Assembly: GCA_009746045.1 (NCBI GenBank) | Contig: RPFO01000065.1 | Location: forward strand, 7,490,862-7,554,861 | Direction of reading: 5' to 3' | Origin: Mesostigma viride | Taxonomy: Eukaryota; Streptophyta; Mesostigmatophyceae; Mesostigmatales; Mesostigmataceae | Length of the DNA stretch: 64,000 nucleotides | In this document: positions 1 through 10,505 of the stretch, in pieces | Layout of the letters: each line of letters starts with the position of its first letter | How positions within the stretch are numbered: position 1 is the first letter of the stretch | Program-made: the position numbers and the translations under genes | Notes under the pieces: model-generated | Seen by the model: the letters and a program-made list of their open reading frames with translations, nothing else | What the model was told of the DNA's origin: nothing | Database searches by the model: none

Positions 1-493
1 CGTCGTCCGCTTGGGGATGTGGCAGCGGCGGCACCAGCACCACGAGGGCCTGCTTGTAGCGGCCAAGGCAGCCGTGCCACGCGTCGGATTGGAGGAGCCT
101 CTGTGCACGCTCGGGCCCATCTGGCAGATAGTGGGATGTGTAGACCACAGGGTCCATGGCCCCCCGATCGGAGATGAATGCCCGGCCCTGCTGACCCTGT
201 TGCTTCTCCCACTCGCGCTCGTACTCGCCCTGGCGTTCCAGAATGGCTTGCTGAAAGGAGAAAAAAAAGTCGGCGCTCTGGGGCGAGTCCGCGCACGTCT
301 GCACGGCATGCTCAAGTGACCGCTGTGTGTACTGCGGTCGCTCCGTCATGATGTTCCGCGCCACCTCAAAGATCGGGTGCAGGGACCCCTCAGGAAGGCG
401 GGCACAGATCTCACGGAAAAGGGTCGTCTTCCCCACCCCGCTGGCACCGCACAGGACGAGGTTGACCGGTGCTGGTGATAACGTCATACTCAT
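1..493 (-). CDS. AAA_28-like P-loop NTPase, 5' part, cut by the window edge
   Basis: Reading leftwards from an ATG at 493-491, the frame stays open to base 1 (about 164 codons), so this is the N-terminal part of a longer protein. A Walker A motif (GASGVGKT) lies at about residues 16-23, followed by FEVARNIM and, around residue 125, SDRGAMDPVVY. The combination of an early P-loop with a DRG..D...Y segment is the pattern I associate with AAA_28-type NTPases or kinase-like proteins. The role of such proteins is often unknown; ATP or GTP binding is the only function I would infer. An earlier in-frame GTG at 502 is an unlikely start. The gene runs out of the window to the left; introns further on cannot be excluded. 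A purine-rich stretch of GAA and AAG runs (about 525-572) lies just upstream of the start. Confidence 0.75.
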   Translation of the reverse strand, partial: MSMTLSPAPVNLVLCGASGVGKTTLFREICARLPEGSLHPIFEVARNIMTERPQYTQRSLEHAVQTCADSPQSADFFFSFQQAILERQGEYEREWEKQQGQQGRAFISDRGAMDPVVYTSHYLPDGPERAQRLLQSDAWHGCLGRYKQALVVLVPPLPHPQADD

Positions 494-957
494 GATGATC
501 ACGCAAAGGAAAGCGGGCCAGAAGGAAGAAAAAAGGAAGAAGAGAAGAAAAAGAGAAAAAGAGAAGAAGAAGCTCGTCTGCGAGGCGATCCCCTCAGCTC
601 CAACTAGGCAGAGCCTTTTGCGAGGTCAACCAGCTTAGCAGATCAAGCGGCAGGAGTGACGCAAGGTTATGAACAATGCAGAGTGCTGCCACGGGTCTCC
701 TGCAATCGGGCCTGTCTAAAAGCTTGCTGCTCGCCGTCGGGCCACCCTGCGTTGAACAAGGAGACGTGCGCCCATGGATACATCGAGCATGATTTTTCGC
801 CTGATCAGAAAGTGCCAGGTGTGTTACGCTGGGGAGAAGGTTTGGCAACACGTTCAGCCAAGGAAACACCGGTTGGTCGAGCATATAGTACGGCTTAGAA
901 AAGGTTATTCTCAGAGGTACTACAGTTTCTCTGTTAAATAAACTTGCTAAACATAAG
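494..957. other. Intergenic stretch, purine-rich near the NTPase gene
   Basis: No convincing gene. Bases about 525-572 are almost all purine on the + strand (AAGAAGAAAAAGAG-like runs). The short open frames here have no recognisable motif. It separates the NTPase start from the first split-repeat element. Confidence 0.5.
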
Positions 958-1085
958 TTCATGTCCCACGTAGCTCCCACAAAAACCAGCATCTTCATTA
1001 AAACAATAAGTGGAAGCATACATGTGACACTAATTGACATGCCCGGAGGCACGCCGTTCAAGGCCCTTCATGAAGTACGTTGCCC
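958..1085 (-). repeat. 128-bp direct repeat, copy 1 of 2 (partner 1538-1665)
   Basis: The block begins TTCATGTCCCACGTAGCTCC and ends ACGTTGCCC; it recurs 580 bp downstream. Part of it (AGCTCCCA..AAAACCAGCAT) is related to the short repeat of element 2 at 10506 and 11109, linking the two elements as one family. Confidence 0.85.
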
Positions 1086-1118
1086 TAGAGGCAACCAAGA
1101 CAAGGGTGGGTGGGTGGG

Positions 1119-1538
1119 GAGCAAAGAAAGAGGCCGACAAAACCAGCCAGAGCGGCTTTTAGTCGCAAAACCTCCCTTATCCCTAGCTAACTGACGTCAT
1201 TAAACCCTTATGTTTAGTGGATGCTAGTAAGACGCTAACCGTACAGACCGGGGGTAGAATATCCCGAATCTGCACGGCTAGTATTAAATAATGCGTAGGT
1301 TGTTCTTTTCAGGGGCACTGCACCTCACGCCCCGTTCCGCCCGGGTATAATCAACCCAAGCGCGGAACGCACATTTTATTTAATTCATTTTTCAACCATG
1401 CACTATATTGCATCTACTAATCACAAAAGCTCTAGCCAAACAGCTACGAGTAAACACTGCGACCTATAAGCCGCTCATCCAGCGGCCTCTTGTTCCCGCA
1501 TTCACGTATAGAAGAAACTCCGTTCAAAGAACCCCGAT
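1119..1538 (-). repeat. 420-bp direct repeat, copy 1 of 2 (partner 2502-2921)
   Basis: The block starts GAGCAAAGAAAGAGG and ends AAGAACCCCGAT on the + strand. It recurs 1,383 bp downstream with no difference seen by eye. It abuts the second 128-bp repeat at 1538. Confidence 0.85.
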
Positions 1539-1665
1539 TCATGTCCCACGTAGCTCCCACAAAAACCAGCATCTTCATTAAAACAATAAGTGGAAGCATA
1601 CATGTGACACTAATTGACATGCCCGGAGGCACGCCGTTCAAGGCCCTTCATGAAGTACGTTGCCC
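1538..1665 (-). repeat. 128-bp direct repeat, copy 2 of 2 (partner 958-1085)
   Basis: It directly abuts the end of the 420-bp repeat (junction CCCCGAT/TCATG), the arrangement expected for the internal B1-A2 junction of a split-repeat element. Confidence 0.85.
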
Positions 1666-2058
1666 AATCACCCCCGCCCTGGCTTTCCCTTGAAGCCGCA
1701 CTCCACCTTGCTCGTTGTCACAAGTGACCGCCCTGCCGCAAAACGGGAGCCCCCCCACATCGGGAGGCGTGTGCCCGGCGGCTGTGGATGCATGGCCAGG
1801 CCCAAAAAGGCCCAGCGCATTTGCACTGCGATTGCGCACGGCCAGCCTATCATGACCCCTCTCGGGGCCCCGAGTCGGTACCGCTATGGCCGTCTCCCCA
1901 TAGACCCGGGGTGCTTCGAGAAAAAACGTGGACCTAGCCCAGGCCCCGCCAGCCCGGATGCCCGAGGCCACAGCCCCAGGCACCTGGCTGAACGAGAGTC
2001 CGTTCAGCCAAGACCGCATTCCCCCCGAGGTTTCTATGCGTGGGGAAAAAATTTCTAG

Positions 2059-2345
2059 CTTAGACGCTTTTCCCATCGCCGTCCCCAGCCCCAACCACCC
2101 CCCCCTCGGCGGAAGGCAATTGCAAAGTTTGCTGGCCAGCAGCAATTTCCGAAGAAAAAGCCGCAGGCCGCGGACCGAGACACGGGTCGCCAGTGCCAGC
2201 CATCCGGCTCCAACCCGGGGTGCAAGCATCCCCAGGTACGGAGCACCAGCTCGCGCACTGGGCCGACCAAGCGACAGTTGAGCACCTGTCACGGCATCCG
2301 GCCCACCAAAGACCCCAAGCTGGGGAAAAGGTGCGGACCGGAGGT
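2059..2345 (+). other. Short Cys/Lys/Arg-rich open segment inside element 1
   Basis: An open stretch without a start codon lies in the internal region. It reads like real protein: a Pro/Arg-rich start, then KAIAKFAGQQQFPKKKPQ, then SNPGCKHPQVRST, GPTKRQLSTCHG and KDPKLGKRCGPE. Several Cys and one His are spaced like a small zinc-binding or nucleic-acid-binding segment. No family recognised. It may be a remnant of a protein once encoded by the element or captured host sequence. Its strand is opposite to the repeat order assigned above. Confidence 0.3.
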
Positions 2346-2501
2346 AATCTTTTTCTTTTCTTTTAGTTAACCGGGCGAGGAACTACGCCTGGCCGGTTAA
2401 CAACTGGAAGTCTCACCACTGGCCAAGTGGCCAGTGCAACCAGTGCTTTTGGGATTTTGCTCCGCAGCACCCATAGCTGCGGCTGCCGCCGCAACGACAA
2501 C

Positions 2502-2921
2502 GAGCAAAGAAAGAGGCCGACAAAACCAGCCAGAGCGGCTTTTAGTCGCAAAACCTCCCTTATCCCTAGCTAACTGACGTCATTAAACCCTTATGTTTAG
2601 TGGATGCTAGTAAGACGCTAACCGTACAGACCGGGGGTAGAATATCCCGAATCTGCACGGCTAGTATTAAATAATGCGTAGGTTGTTCTTTTCAGGGGCA
2701 CTGCACCTCACGCCCCGTTCCGCCCGGGTATAATCAACCCAAGCGCGGAACGCACATTTTATTTAATTCATTTTTCAACCATGCACTATATTGCATCTAC
2801 TAATCACAAAAGCTCTAGCCAAACAGCTACGAGTAAACACTGCGACCTATAAGCCGCTCATCCAGCGGCCTCTTGTTCCCGCATTCACGTATAGAAGAAA
2901 CTCCGTTCAAAGAACCCCGAT
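2502..2921 (-). repeat. 420-bp direct repeat, copy 2 of 2 (partner 1119-1538)
   Basis: This is the outer copy of the long repeat and marks the right end of element 1. The flank changes abruptly to AT-rich sequence (ATTTTGATACTACTA) at 2922. Confidence 0.85.
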
Positions 2922-4276
2922 ATTTTGATACTACTAAAATAATAAAAATAGTAGCTTCACGATGCTAGTTCTTAATAGACCATAAACACATCACTCAACA
3001 GCCATGACCGCTAGACTCCATTCTGCCGGTTAAAGTAAGCCTACATCGTGTCTGTGGCTAATTTTGCGAATAGCAATCCGCGAGGCACATGCAATAGTGA
3101 AACGCCTGTGTGATCCTTCAATTCTCTCAAAAAACCTCGAAATCACGCGAAAACATAGATAGTCTAGCAGCAAGCGGGCTTCAATTGCATAACTCTGAAC
3201 GTAACCTCCACAATTAAATGTTTCTTACAAAGGTGCGATGAAGTAAGCCTATGGAAGAGGGATACATGCATGGACTAACAGCAAACAGCTCTTACCTTTG
3301 CGTCGGCACGGTTGACGGCTAAATTATGCTGCTATCAGCCTCATGAAGGTGTACTAGCTATGCCGAAGTTAAGGCCAGAGTGATAAGATACCCCCGTTTT
3401 CAGGCCACTAGCCGAGCTACTTTGCATTCCAATCGAAGGCCGTAGAGTTGAAAAGAAGACCATGCAACATAAGGTTGCGCCGCATTAAGATAAGGCAAAC
3501 ACACCACAGGCAACCTGCAGACGAGCCCTGTGTTCAAAGACGATGATGCATCCCTTTGGAAAAATGAAGCCTTGCTTTAGAACATTTTCAAGGTAATGAC
3601 CACAGGCTGTCGGAAATCCATATGCGGATAACGCATCATAAAAAGCCCTGTGTCTCCGTTCCATCACTGCGCTCAATCTTTCATAAGTCTTGTCATTTCC
3701 TGTGTGAGCACAGATTTTCGGACTCTACAGTAGCTGGCATTACGTCCGCCTGTTCCCCCGAACCTGCTTCAACTCAGCCTAAGAATTTTCGTGGGACTTG
3801 CAGGCTCCGTCCCCCAAATAATACGGTAATTTCTCCCTAACGATTTTTGTTCGATTACGAACACAGAGGCTAGGGATAAACGTCGCTGTCAGGTCATGTC
3901 ACATCCGGTCAAGAATGAATGGGTGGGGAACTGGGGTAGCCGTTTATATAATTAAAGCGGTGCGCGGTGGTTCAAGGTGCTGTCAACAGCATTGCTGTCA
4001 AAAATCAAAATTCTGCGCGGGGAGCCGCGGGGACAGGTCGACAGGGTGGACGTTTATAATTATGCGTGCTCCGTTTATTAGGGCCCGCCATGCGACACGT
4101 GGCGGCCAAACCGAGTTGCGCCAGCTGCGTGAAAGACGGAGCTAATTATTGGACATCCCGAGCAAAGCAGGCGCCAAGGCGTTTCGGAGAACACAGGTAG
4201 ACAATTTTGTCGTCATAATCTCAGGATTAGGATTGCGACATTCGTATATTGCGCGACAGGTCAACATCAATCTAGG
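2922..4276. other. Intergenic, AT-rich, no gene seen
   Basis: Mixed AT-rich sequence with many stop codons on both strands. Only very short open frames occur and none has a recognisable motif. It probably contains the upstream regulatory region of the P450 gene at its right end. Confidence 0.5.
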
Positions 4277-4342
4277 ATGGCGACCCGCGTCGGTGCCCAA
4301 ATTCTCTGGTGTTCTCAACGTGCCAGCGATTCGGTTGCACGT

Positions 4343-4352
4343 TATTTAAATG
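4343..4352 (+). promoter_or_regulatory. TATA-like box upstream of the P450 gene
   Basis: TTATTTAAAT lies about 140 bp before the favoured P450 start codons at 4484 and 4490. Its position inside the longer in-frame open region supports the shorter protein start, because transcription would then begin downstream of the ATG at 4277. Confidence 0.3.
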
Positions 4353-4483
4353 CGCAGCGAGGTACGACCCTGTATGTCGTCCGGCATTGGCAGCCGTTCC
4401 CTCCACGAATCCCGTGTGCCGTCTTACACAATTGGGAAGCACGAGGCTTTCCCCCGTCTTGCCGCTCAGCGAAGGCAGGTTTC

Positions 4484-5827
4484 ATGACCATGGCAGCTAT
4501 CGCTGTCGTAGAAGTTGAGAATTTCGATATCACACGGTTTGCAAAGGAATCTTTGCCGGTGGTCGTGGCTGAGCTGAACAAAGTGCATGGTCCGCTCCTC
4601 GAGCTTTTGCCTAATGATGGCAGCGAACCAGTTTTTGTTGCGACTCATCCCGGATTTGCGCAGCACGTACTCCGCCCCAACGGCAAATTCTCCCAGCGCT
4701 TTGGCAATCCGGAGGGGTTGGCGACATTACACATGCATGAACAAGGTGTAATTTGGAACAACACCGAGGAGGATTGGAAAGCAATTCGGAAATGCATTGA
4801 AAGCCAATTAACTGCCAAACAACTTCAACGGGCCGTGGAAATATCTCGGGAGGCCACGTTGTCGTATTGCCAACATTGGACCGGCACATCTGCGCCCATT
4901 GACGTTCTGAAGGAGCTGCGGGTGATCACTTTGGCGATAGTGCTGGAACTCTTCTTTGGCATCATCGGCAAACCGCATGGATTCCTGCTGCCGCTGACGG
5001 AAGAAGTGGTGGCATATTTCAAGGCCTGGGAGTACTGCCTGTTCAGATCCGGCGTGGAGGCGTCATCATCCCCCCGAGCACGACATGCCGTCGATGCAGT
5101 GAACGCCCTGACTGCAAGCATCACCAAGCTGATACCTGAAGCTCGCTCGGACTTCATGGACAAGCTGAAAACCTTGCAGTCTGAACACAACTGGTCGCAA
5201 GAGCAGATCGTTCAGATCGTGCTGGAAGTGGTGATCGCGGGGACTGACACGTCATCCGTCACCATGTCATATGCGCTGTTGGGCATGTGTGACCCACACC
5301 ACGTGGGTCTCGCGCAGCGAATACAAGCGCAGGCGACACAGCTCTGCGAGGCGATGGAGGCGGGTGAGGTACCCAAACAGGCAGCCTTGGACAAGCACAT
5401 GCCGACATTGCATAAGCTCTTGCTAGAGAGCATGCGGTTCAAGCCAGTGGGACCGGTAGTGCTCCGCAAATGCACGGCATCTGATCCTTATGGCGATGTT
5501 CCGCTGGAGCCAGGTGATCGTGTGATCCTCAACTTGGCTGCCATGCATCGGTCGGAAGATTTGTTTGAGCAGCCAGAGTCGTTCGACCCTGAGTGCAACT
5601 TTGCGGCTGAGTGCCCCAAGTTCGTGCCTTTTGGGAAAGGGCCCAAGGGTTGCGTCGGCCAACATCTGGCCAAGGTGGAGATGCTGGTGGTGATGTCCAC
5701 GCTGGTGCACAAATTCGACTTTTCGCTCGCCGAGGGTCAGGTTTCCCTGAACGAGCTGACCACTCATTGGGACATTGCCAATCAGCCTACCTCTCCGATT
5801 TACTTGGTGGCGAGACCAAGGTGCTAA
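4484..5827 (+). CDS. Cytochrome P450 with aromatase (CYP19)-like segments
   Basis: Single-exon gene for a haem-thiolate monooxygenase (447 aa from 4484; 516 aa if the in-frame ATG at 4277 is used). I prefer 4484/4490 because the ATG at 4490 sits in a perfect ACCATGG context. Numbered from 4277, the I-helix motif AGTDTS is at 321-326, the K-helix ExxR is ESMR at 384-387, and the haem signature FGKGPKGCVG is at 452-461 with ligand Cys459. Stretches resembling vertebrate aromatase in order: SQRFGNPEGL, HEQGVIWNN followed by W and R, an I-helix with DT.SV, ESMRFKPVGPVVLRK, and a haem loop of matching spacing. No N-terminal membrane anchor is evident from 4484, unlike microsomal P450s. Substrate unknown; aromatase activity is not implied. 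TGTAA, a green-algal polyadenylation-like signal, occurs at about 5886. Confidence 0.9.
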   Translation: MTMAAIAVVEVENFDITRFAKESLPVVVAELNKVHGPLLELLPNDGSEPVFVATHPGFAQHVLRPNGKFSQRFGNPEGLATLHMHEQGVIWNNTEEDWKAIRKCIESQLTAKQLQRAVEISREATLSYCQHWTGTSAPIDVLKELRVITLAIVLELFFGIIGKPHGFLLPLTEEVVAYFKAWEYCLFRSGVEASSSPRARHAVDAVNALTASITKLIPEARSDFMDKLKTLQSEHNWSQEQIVQIVLEVVIAGTDTSSVTMSYALLGMCDPHHVGLAQRIQAQATQLCEAMEAGEVPKQAALDKHMPTLHKLLLESMRFKPVGPVVLRKCTASDPYGDVPLEPGDRVILNLAAMHRSEDLFEQPESFDPECNFAAECPKFVPFGKGPKGCVGQHLAKVEMLVVMSTLVHKFDFSLAEGQVSLNELTTHWDIANQPTSPIYLVARPRC

Positions 5828-6429
5828 CTCCCGAACTTGCATGCATGCATGCATAAAAATTTCGCATGCATACTATTGCCACGTTATGTAAAGAATTCTG
5901 GAACAGTGTCCAATTGTGAGATGTTTAGTCGTCAAGTTTTGAAGCTAGCTAGCTCATTCTTTTTTTATTCAATTGACTGTTGAGTGTCCTTGTCAAAACT
6001 GCTCACAAAACTAGACGTATGAATGAGACGTATGTCAGGTTTAATCGTTTACTTTTGCTAGATACAAAATATAATGAAACAACCTTAGCTTAGGTTTGCA
6101 TATAAATAGATGTCCGTCAGGAATCTGTGCTCGTGCATATGGCGCCATGAGCACATACCCTGAGCGCCATGCGAGCTATAGCTATATGAACAGTGTCTAT
6201 ATACACAGGCCAAAAATCCAATTGATATCTGCCCCATAATAAATTAAAAGTATATGCATGAGATTTCGTGATTTTATATAAGTCATCTTTGCCATTACTG
6301 CTGTTTATTATTGTAGTGGATTACGTTATGCGCCAGGCACGTGCCCGCTTTGCTAGCATTGCAGGCCGTGCCCCTGGCCTAGTGATCACGAACGAGCTTG
6401 GGGAGGGGGGCCGACTTTAAACAAGCAGA
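5828..6429. other. 3' flank of P450, no gene
   Basis: A short GCAT repeat (about 5838-5857) follows the stop codon. The rest is AT-rich with no coding signal until the LINE fragment. A G-run and the onset of LINE-like sequence appear near 6400. Confidence 0.5.
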
Positions 6430-7669
6430 ATTCACTAGCTGACCTCATTTATGCCGACGACATCACGCTCATCGAGAAGCCGGAGTCTGCCCAACTTTGG
6501 CTGGACTGCCTAGTGCCTGGCGCTCGAGGCTCGGGCGGTTGGTCTAGAAATCAGCCCCAAAACAAAGGCCCTGGCCCTCGGTATGGCAGTGCCCCCGCCC
6601 ACACTCCGCCTCTTAGACGCCGACACCGAGGTAAACTACCCCACTTCCGGCCGCTTCAAGCTGCTCGGCAGTTGGCTTCCCGACTGCCAGGACGACCTGA
6701 CGACACGGATCGGCATGGCGTGGGCGCAACTCCATGACCACCGCCGCTGGTGAAGCAACCCCGCCCTACCCCAGATCGTCAAGCGTGACCTCTTCAAGGT
6801 CGTCATTCTGACGATCCTGACCTACGGCGCTGAGACCTGGACACTGACGCAGGACGGCTGGAGCAACGACTCGACGGCAACGTCACCAAGATGCTGCGCA
6901 ATTAATTAATTAATTAATTAATTAATTGATTAAACTCGTGCTCCCGTTGGGGAGTCACGGAGCACCGAAGTGCTTTTAATCCCTGAGTGTGCACAACAGG
7001 AGAAAGGGCAGAGACCCCCAGTCTCCTAATTCATGCCTAAGGCATGCCACAGCTGCATGCGGGCACGCTATAGCTAAACGGACACGCTAACGATCCGGCA
7101 GTCTGTGGGTGCAATAAGACCCATCATGTGAGCATATCATAACAAGGAGCGTGGGCAAGTAATCTGATCATAGCCAGGACGTAGCATGGCTGTACAAGGA
7201 CTGTGCTGCGCAAGGCCGTGTTGTCCCCTTTGGTTTGCACATTAGTAATGAGGATTTGTACTATGATTTGCCCTATGTTTCCCACATTCTTAGGCACAGG
7301 CGCCTGGGCCTAGCTGGGCACCTAGCCCGCACAGATCAGGTAGACACATCAGATAGACTAGCTGGCACCAAGCCCGCCCAGCGCCAGCCTGGGCGTTATG
7401 TCCTCACCTGGCGTGCCCCAAGCCGCACGCGGCAGGGCCCGGCCACCTGTGGACTTTTCGTGATAGATCGACTCGGCATGGACATGTGCTACCCTAGACG
7501 TGACGGGCTCGATCACACCCGGGCAGCCTCCTGGTTTGTCTGTCATATGGCGCATGGCTTCTCACGAGCCACGAGCCACGAGGTAGCCATGGCTGACGGC
7601 GGAGCTCGTAACTTTCACGTTTGGGCACCAATTTCGGCCGTGAATATCGCAATCGCTTCGTCTTTCTAA
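6430..7669 (+). pseudogene. LINE reverse transcriptase fragment, broken and interrupted
   Basis: Translated fragments on the + strand include DLIYADDITLIE with the YADD polymerase motif near 6440-6480, then GRFKLLGSWLPD, RIGMAWAQLHDHRRW, LTYGAETWTLTQ, and after the interruption HISNEDLYYDLPYVSHI and LGLAGHLARTDQVDT. This is the reverse transcriptase core and C-terminal part of a non-LTR retrotransposon. It is dead: the frame shifts after the YADD motif, a TGA replaces a Trp codon (about 6750) that is intact in the minus-strand copy near 17780, the sequence after LTQ is frameshifted, and a 303-bp insertion splits it at 6900. The 5' part of the element is missing. Confidence 0.8.
6901..7203 (-). 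mobile_element. 5'-truncated retroelement nested in a LINE, with 9-bp target duplication
   Basis: The insertion is bounded by TGCTGCGCA at 6892-6900 and 7204-7212. On the minus strand it ends in a hairpin region (GTGCTCCGTGACTCCCC, then AACGGGAGCAC) followed by an (AATT)n tail at 6901-6935. Homologous copies lie at 15838-16130 and 51488-51596, and a related + strand 3' end near 51030. Target duplication plus a simple-repeat tail are hallmarks of target-primed reverse transcription. It carries no open reading frame. Confidence 0.8.
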
Positions 7670-7717
7670 GAATCCGTGTACACGCTGATATAATTTTCCG
7701 AAGCTATTACGCAATGT

Positions 7718-9300
7718 ATGTCGAGCAAACGCTCCTCCGCGCAACGCAGCCTGGCGGCTGCGCTAAGCCCTGAAAATATACATCTGCAGCTCCGGCTGCA
7801 GCCTCGCCCTCAGGTCCGGAAGGCAGTGCATGACACTAGTCGCGCACTGGTGGTCGCCCAGATCCCTCCCGAGCTTTCCTCGCCCTCTGCATCGCCTGAG
7901 CCCAACGCAGCCACCCGGCCTGCCGAGCCGCATTGGGACGAGATCACCTTTGACAGCAACGCACCTGGCTATACTGGACTCGCAGCCCAGGAGCCTTCAT
8001 GGAAGACGTGTTTTTCGGCACGCACGCTTCGCTTGTCAACCTGTGCTCGCACCTCATCTCCCACAACCGCGGCCGCTGGCCAAGTGGCCAGCCTTTCATC
8101 CCCGCCGAAGATCTCCCAAAAATTCTCGATCCGCATGAATCAGTCGCCCCCGGCTCCAGCGCTTCGCCCTCTGCTCCCTCCTCGGGCGCTCCGACGCCGA
8201 GATCTGGGCTTCCCCACCGCCCCACCCCACCGTCGCGAGCGACACCATCATCCGCAACCTCCTTAAGGAAGCTTTCGAGCAGCACGTGACTCGACCCCTC
8301 GCTGCAGATGTGGCGGCAATGGTCCGCACGCTGGCTACTGAGCTCCCTCACCTTTCCACGTACCGGCCACCGTCACCTCCACCTCTGGCCGGACACCCTC
8401 CTCGCCTCCTCCACCGCCCCGGCCCACCCCCGCCTCCGACGCCATCACCGCCAGTCTGCGACATCAACCAGCGCGCCTCAAGGACAACACCATCGCCATC
8501 GAGTGCCTGCAAAACACCGCAGGCCTCACCGCCCAGGCGGTAGTGAAGGACATTGCCGCCAAGCCAGCCCCCGCTCAGTAGCCGGCCCGGCTGGCGATGC
8601 CCCTCGATCCGGCCCACCCAGACCTGGGCGGACATGCTCAAGCAACACACTGGCCACCTCCACCACCTCCGCCGTCGCAGCACGGCTCCAGCAGCAGACG
8701 CTCGATCGACCTCCGCGAGGAGGCTGAGCTCGCCAAGCGCAGCCTTAACGTCATCCGCGTCAAGAACTTCGACCTGGTGGAATGTGAGAATTCCGAGAAG
8801 CTTGCACGTGCGTTTGAGAGAGATCGAAATCCTTGGTCGCATGGGCCTTAATCTTGGTGAGATCGAGCTGGTCGCCCACCGCCTTCCCCACTCGCGGGGT
8901 AAGGCAGGGGCGCCCCCGCTTCTTCTCAGTCCTTTAACAACCCGGCGGACAAGCTTTCTTTTCTCAGACGCCGCAAGCGGCTCGATCGAGAAGACTCACT
9001 TCACCCTGGACGACGACTTGACCCTGGCGCAGCAATAACGGCGACGGGAGCTATGCATGGCCGACCTAGTATACCTTCAGCTCCGGCAGACCACGGCGGG
9101 GAAGCCGGTTTACTGGAAGGGGGCGGCCATCTACGTCGGCCACAAGCCCTGGCATGCACGCGACCCCCGCGGCCCCATGCAGCGACTCCAGACGCCCCTG
9201 CATGATGAGCTTAGTAGGGGAATACAGCAGTAGCAGTGTAGAATAGTCCTGAAGGCCTAGCCACCGTGGCCTTGTACATGTACGTACGCCTACTATATGC
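7718..9300 (+). pseudogene. Retroelement ORF1-like (gag-like) gene, frameshifted
   Basis: Three overlapping frames together read as one protein. They include LLKEAFEQHVT near 8262, LNLGEIELVAHRLPHSRGKA near 8845, FTLDDDLTLAQQ near 9000, a stop, then RRREL, LVYLQLRQTTAGKPVYWKG. The same blocks occur on the minus strand at 16748-16260 and 46763-46290. A basic core followed by DDDLT.AQQ..RR.L and a W(R/K)G segment is typical of RNA-binding ORF1 proteins of LINEs. At least two frameshifts and one stop make it non-functional. It is followed by about 370 bp of noncoding 3' region and a simple-repeat tail. Confidence 0.7.
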
Positions 9301-9667
9301 ACTATACCTGCTTATGCATTAGCATTATTTAGTCTTGTACAAGTGTGCCTATGATGTGCCACACACCAGATGATGCCTAGCTTTATTTAGTTATGCTGTG
9401 CCCACGCAGGGAGTTACTCTCTGCTGAGAAGCCATGCCCTAGCTCGCCTTTGTATTGCCATGCTGCTCTTCCCCCCCTATGCCAGCGCCTTCCGGTAGGT
9501 GCTAGGATGTCATAGGGGTGCCGCAGGTGCACTTTGTGCACCGGCAGAGCAGGTGTATAGTTTACACCCTACTACACTTGCAGGAAGTAGCCCAGAGTGT
9601 ATTAATTAAAGGCCATATGCCCCTTCTCAGGGATATGTGCGACATATACAGTCCCAGCGGAGTTATG
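9301..9667 (+). other. 3' untranslated region of the ORF1-like element
   Basis: Noncoding sequence ending in the recurrent 3' terminus CAGGGATATGTGCGACATAT...CAGCGGAG, which also ends copies at 17027-17064, 18545-18503 (-), 45830-45783 (-) and 52018-52078. It runs directly into the TTCAA array. Confidence 0.6.
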
Positions 9668-10476
9668 TTTCAATTCAATTCAATTCAATTCAATTCAATT
9701 CAATTCAATTCAATTCAATTCAATTCAATTCAATTCAATTCAATTCAATTCAATTCAATTCAATTCAATTCAATTCAATTCAATTCAATTCAATTCAATT
9801 CAATTCAATTCAATTCAATTCAATTCAATTCAATTCAATTCAATTCAATTCAATTCAATTCAATTCAATTCAATTCAATTCAATTCAGTTCAATTCAATT
9901 CAATTCAATTCAATTCAGTTCAATTCAATTCAATTCAATTCAATTCAATTCAATTCAATTCAATTCAATTCAATTCAATTCAATTCAATTCAATTCAATT
10001 CAATTCAATTCAATTCAATTCAATTCAATTCAATTCAATTCAATTCAATTCAATTCAATTCAATTCAATTCAATTCAATTCAATTTTGTTTGATTCGATT
10101 CAATTCAATTCAATTCGATTCAATTCAATTCAATTCAATTCAATTCAATTCAATTCAATTCAATTCAATTCAATTCAATTCAATTCAATTCAATTCAATT
10201 CAATTCAATTCAATTCAATTCAATTCAATTCAATTCAATTCAATTCAATTCAATTCAATTCAATTCAATTCAATTCAATTCAATTCAATTCAATTCAATT
10301 CAATTCAATTCAATTCAATTCAATTCAATTCAATTCAATTCAATTCAATTCAATTCAATTCAATTCAATTCAATTCAATTCAATTCAATTCAATTCAATT
10401 CAGTTCAATTCAATTCAATTCAGTTCAATTCAATTCGATTCAATTCAATTCAATTCAATTCAATTCAATTCAATTT
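9668..10476 (+). repeat. (TTCAA)n pentanucleotide array, about 160 units
   Basis: An almost pure 5-bp repeat with a few point changes (CAGTT, GATTC) and one less regular patch near 10081-10120. All three frames are open on the + strand, which creates false reading frames. It starts at the 3' terminus of a retroelement, so I read it as an expanded retroelement tail. Confidence 0.95.
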
Positions 10477-10505
10477 CTGAGCTATCTGCTCATTTTATAG
10501 TTATG

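Larger units (their letters stand above)
958..2921 (-). mobile_element. Split-direct-repeat element 1 (PAT/DIRS-like layout, non-autonomous)
   Basis: Two different sequences each occur twice in direct orientation and interleave: a 128-bp block (958-1085 and 1538-1665) and a 420-bp block (1119-1538 and 2502-2921). Read on the minus strand the order is A1 (2921-2502), unique internal 836 bp, B1 (1665-1538), A2 (1538-1119), a short C-rich spacer (about 1118-1086), B2 (1085-958). This A1-internal-B1-A2-B2 order is the split direct repeat known for PAT-like members of the DIRS order. I found no reverse transcriptase, RNase H or tyrosine recombinase, so the element would be a non-autonomous derivative. 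The repeat copies look nearly identical by eye, suggesting a fairly recent origin. Serial duplication is the alternative. Similar blocks with the same order recur at 10506-12241. Confidence 0.6.

Noticed and set aside
1648..2292. 214-codon minus-strand open frame in split-repeat element 1
   Set aside because: Composition is that of GC-rich noncoding sequence with no motif; the opposite strand has comparably long frames.
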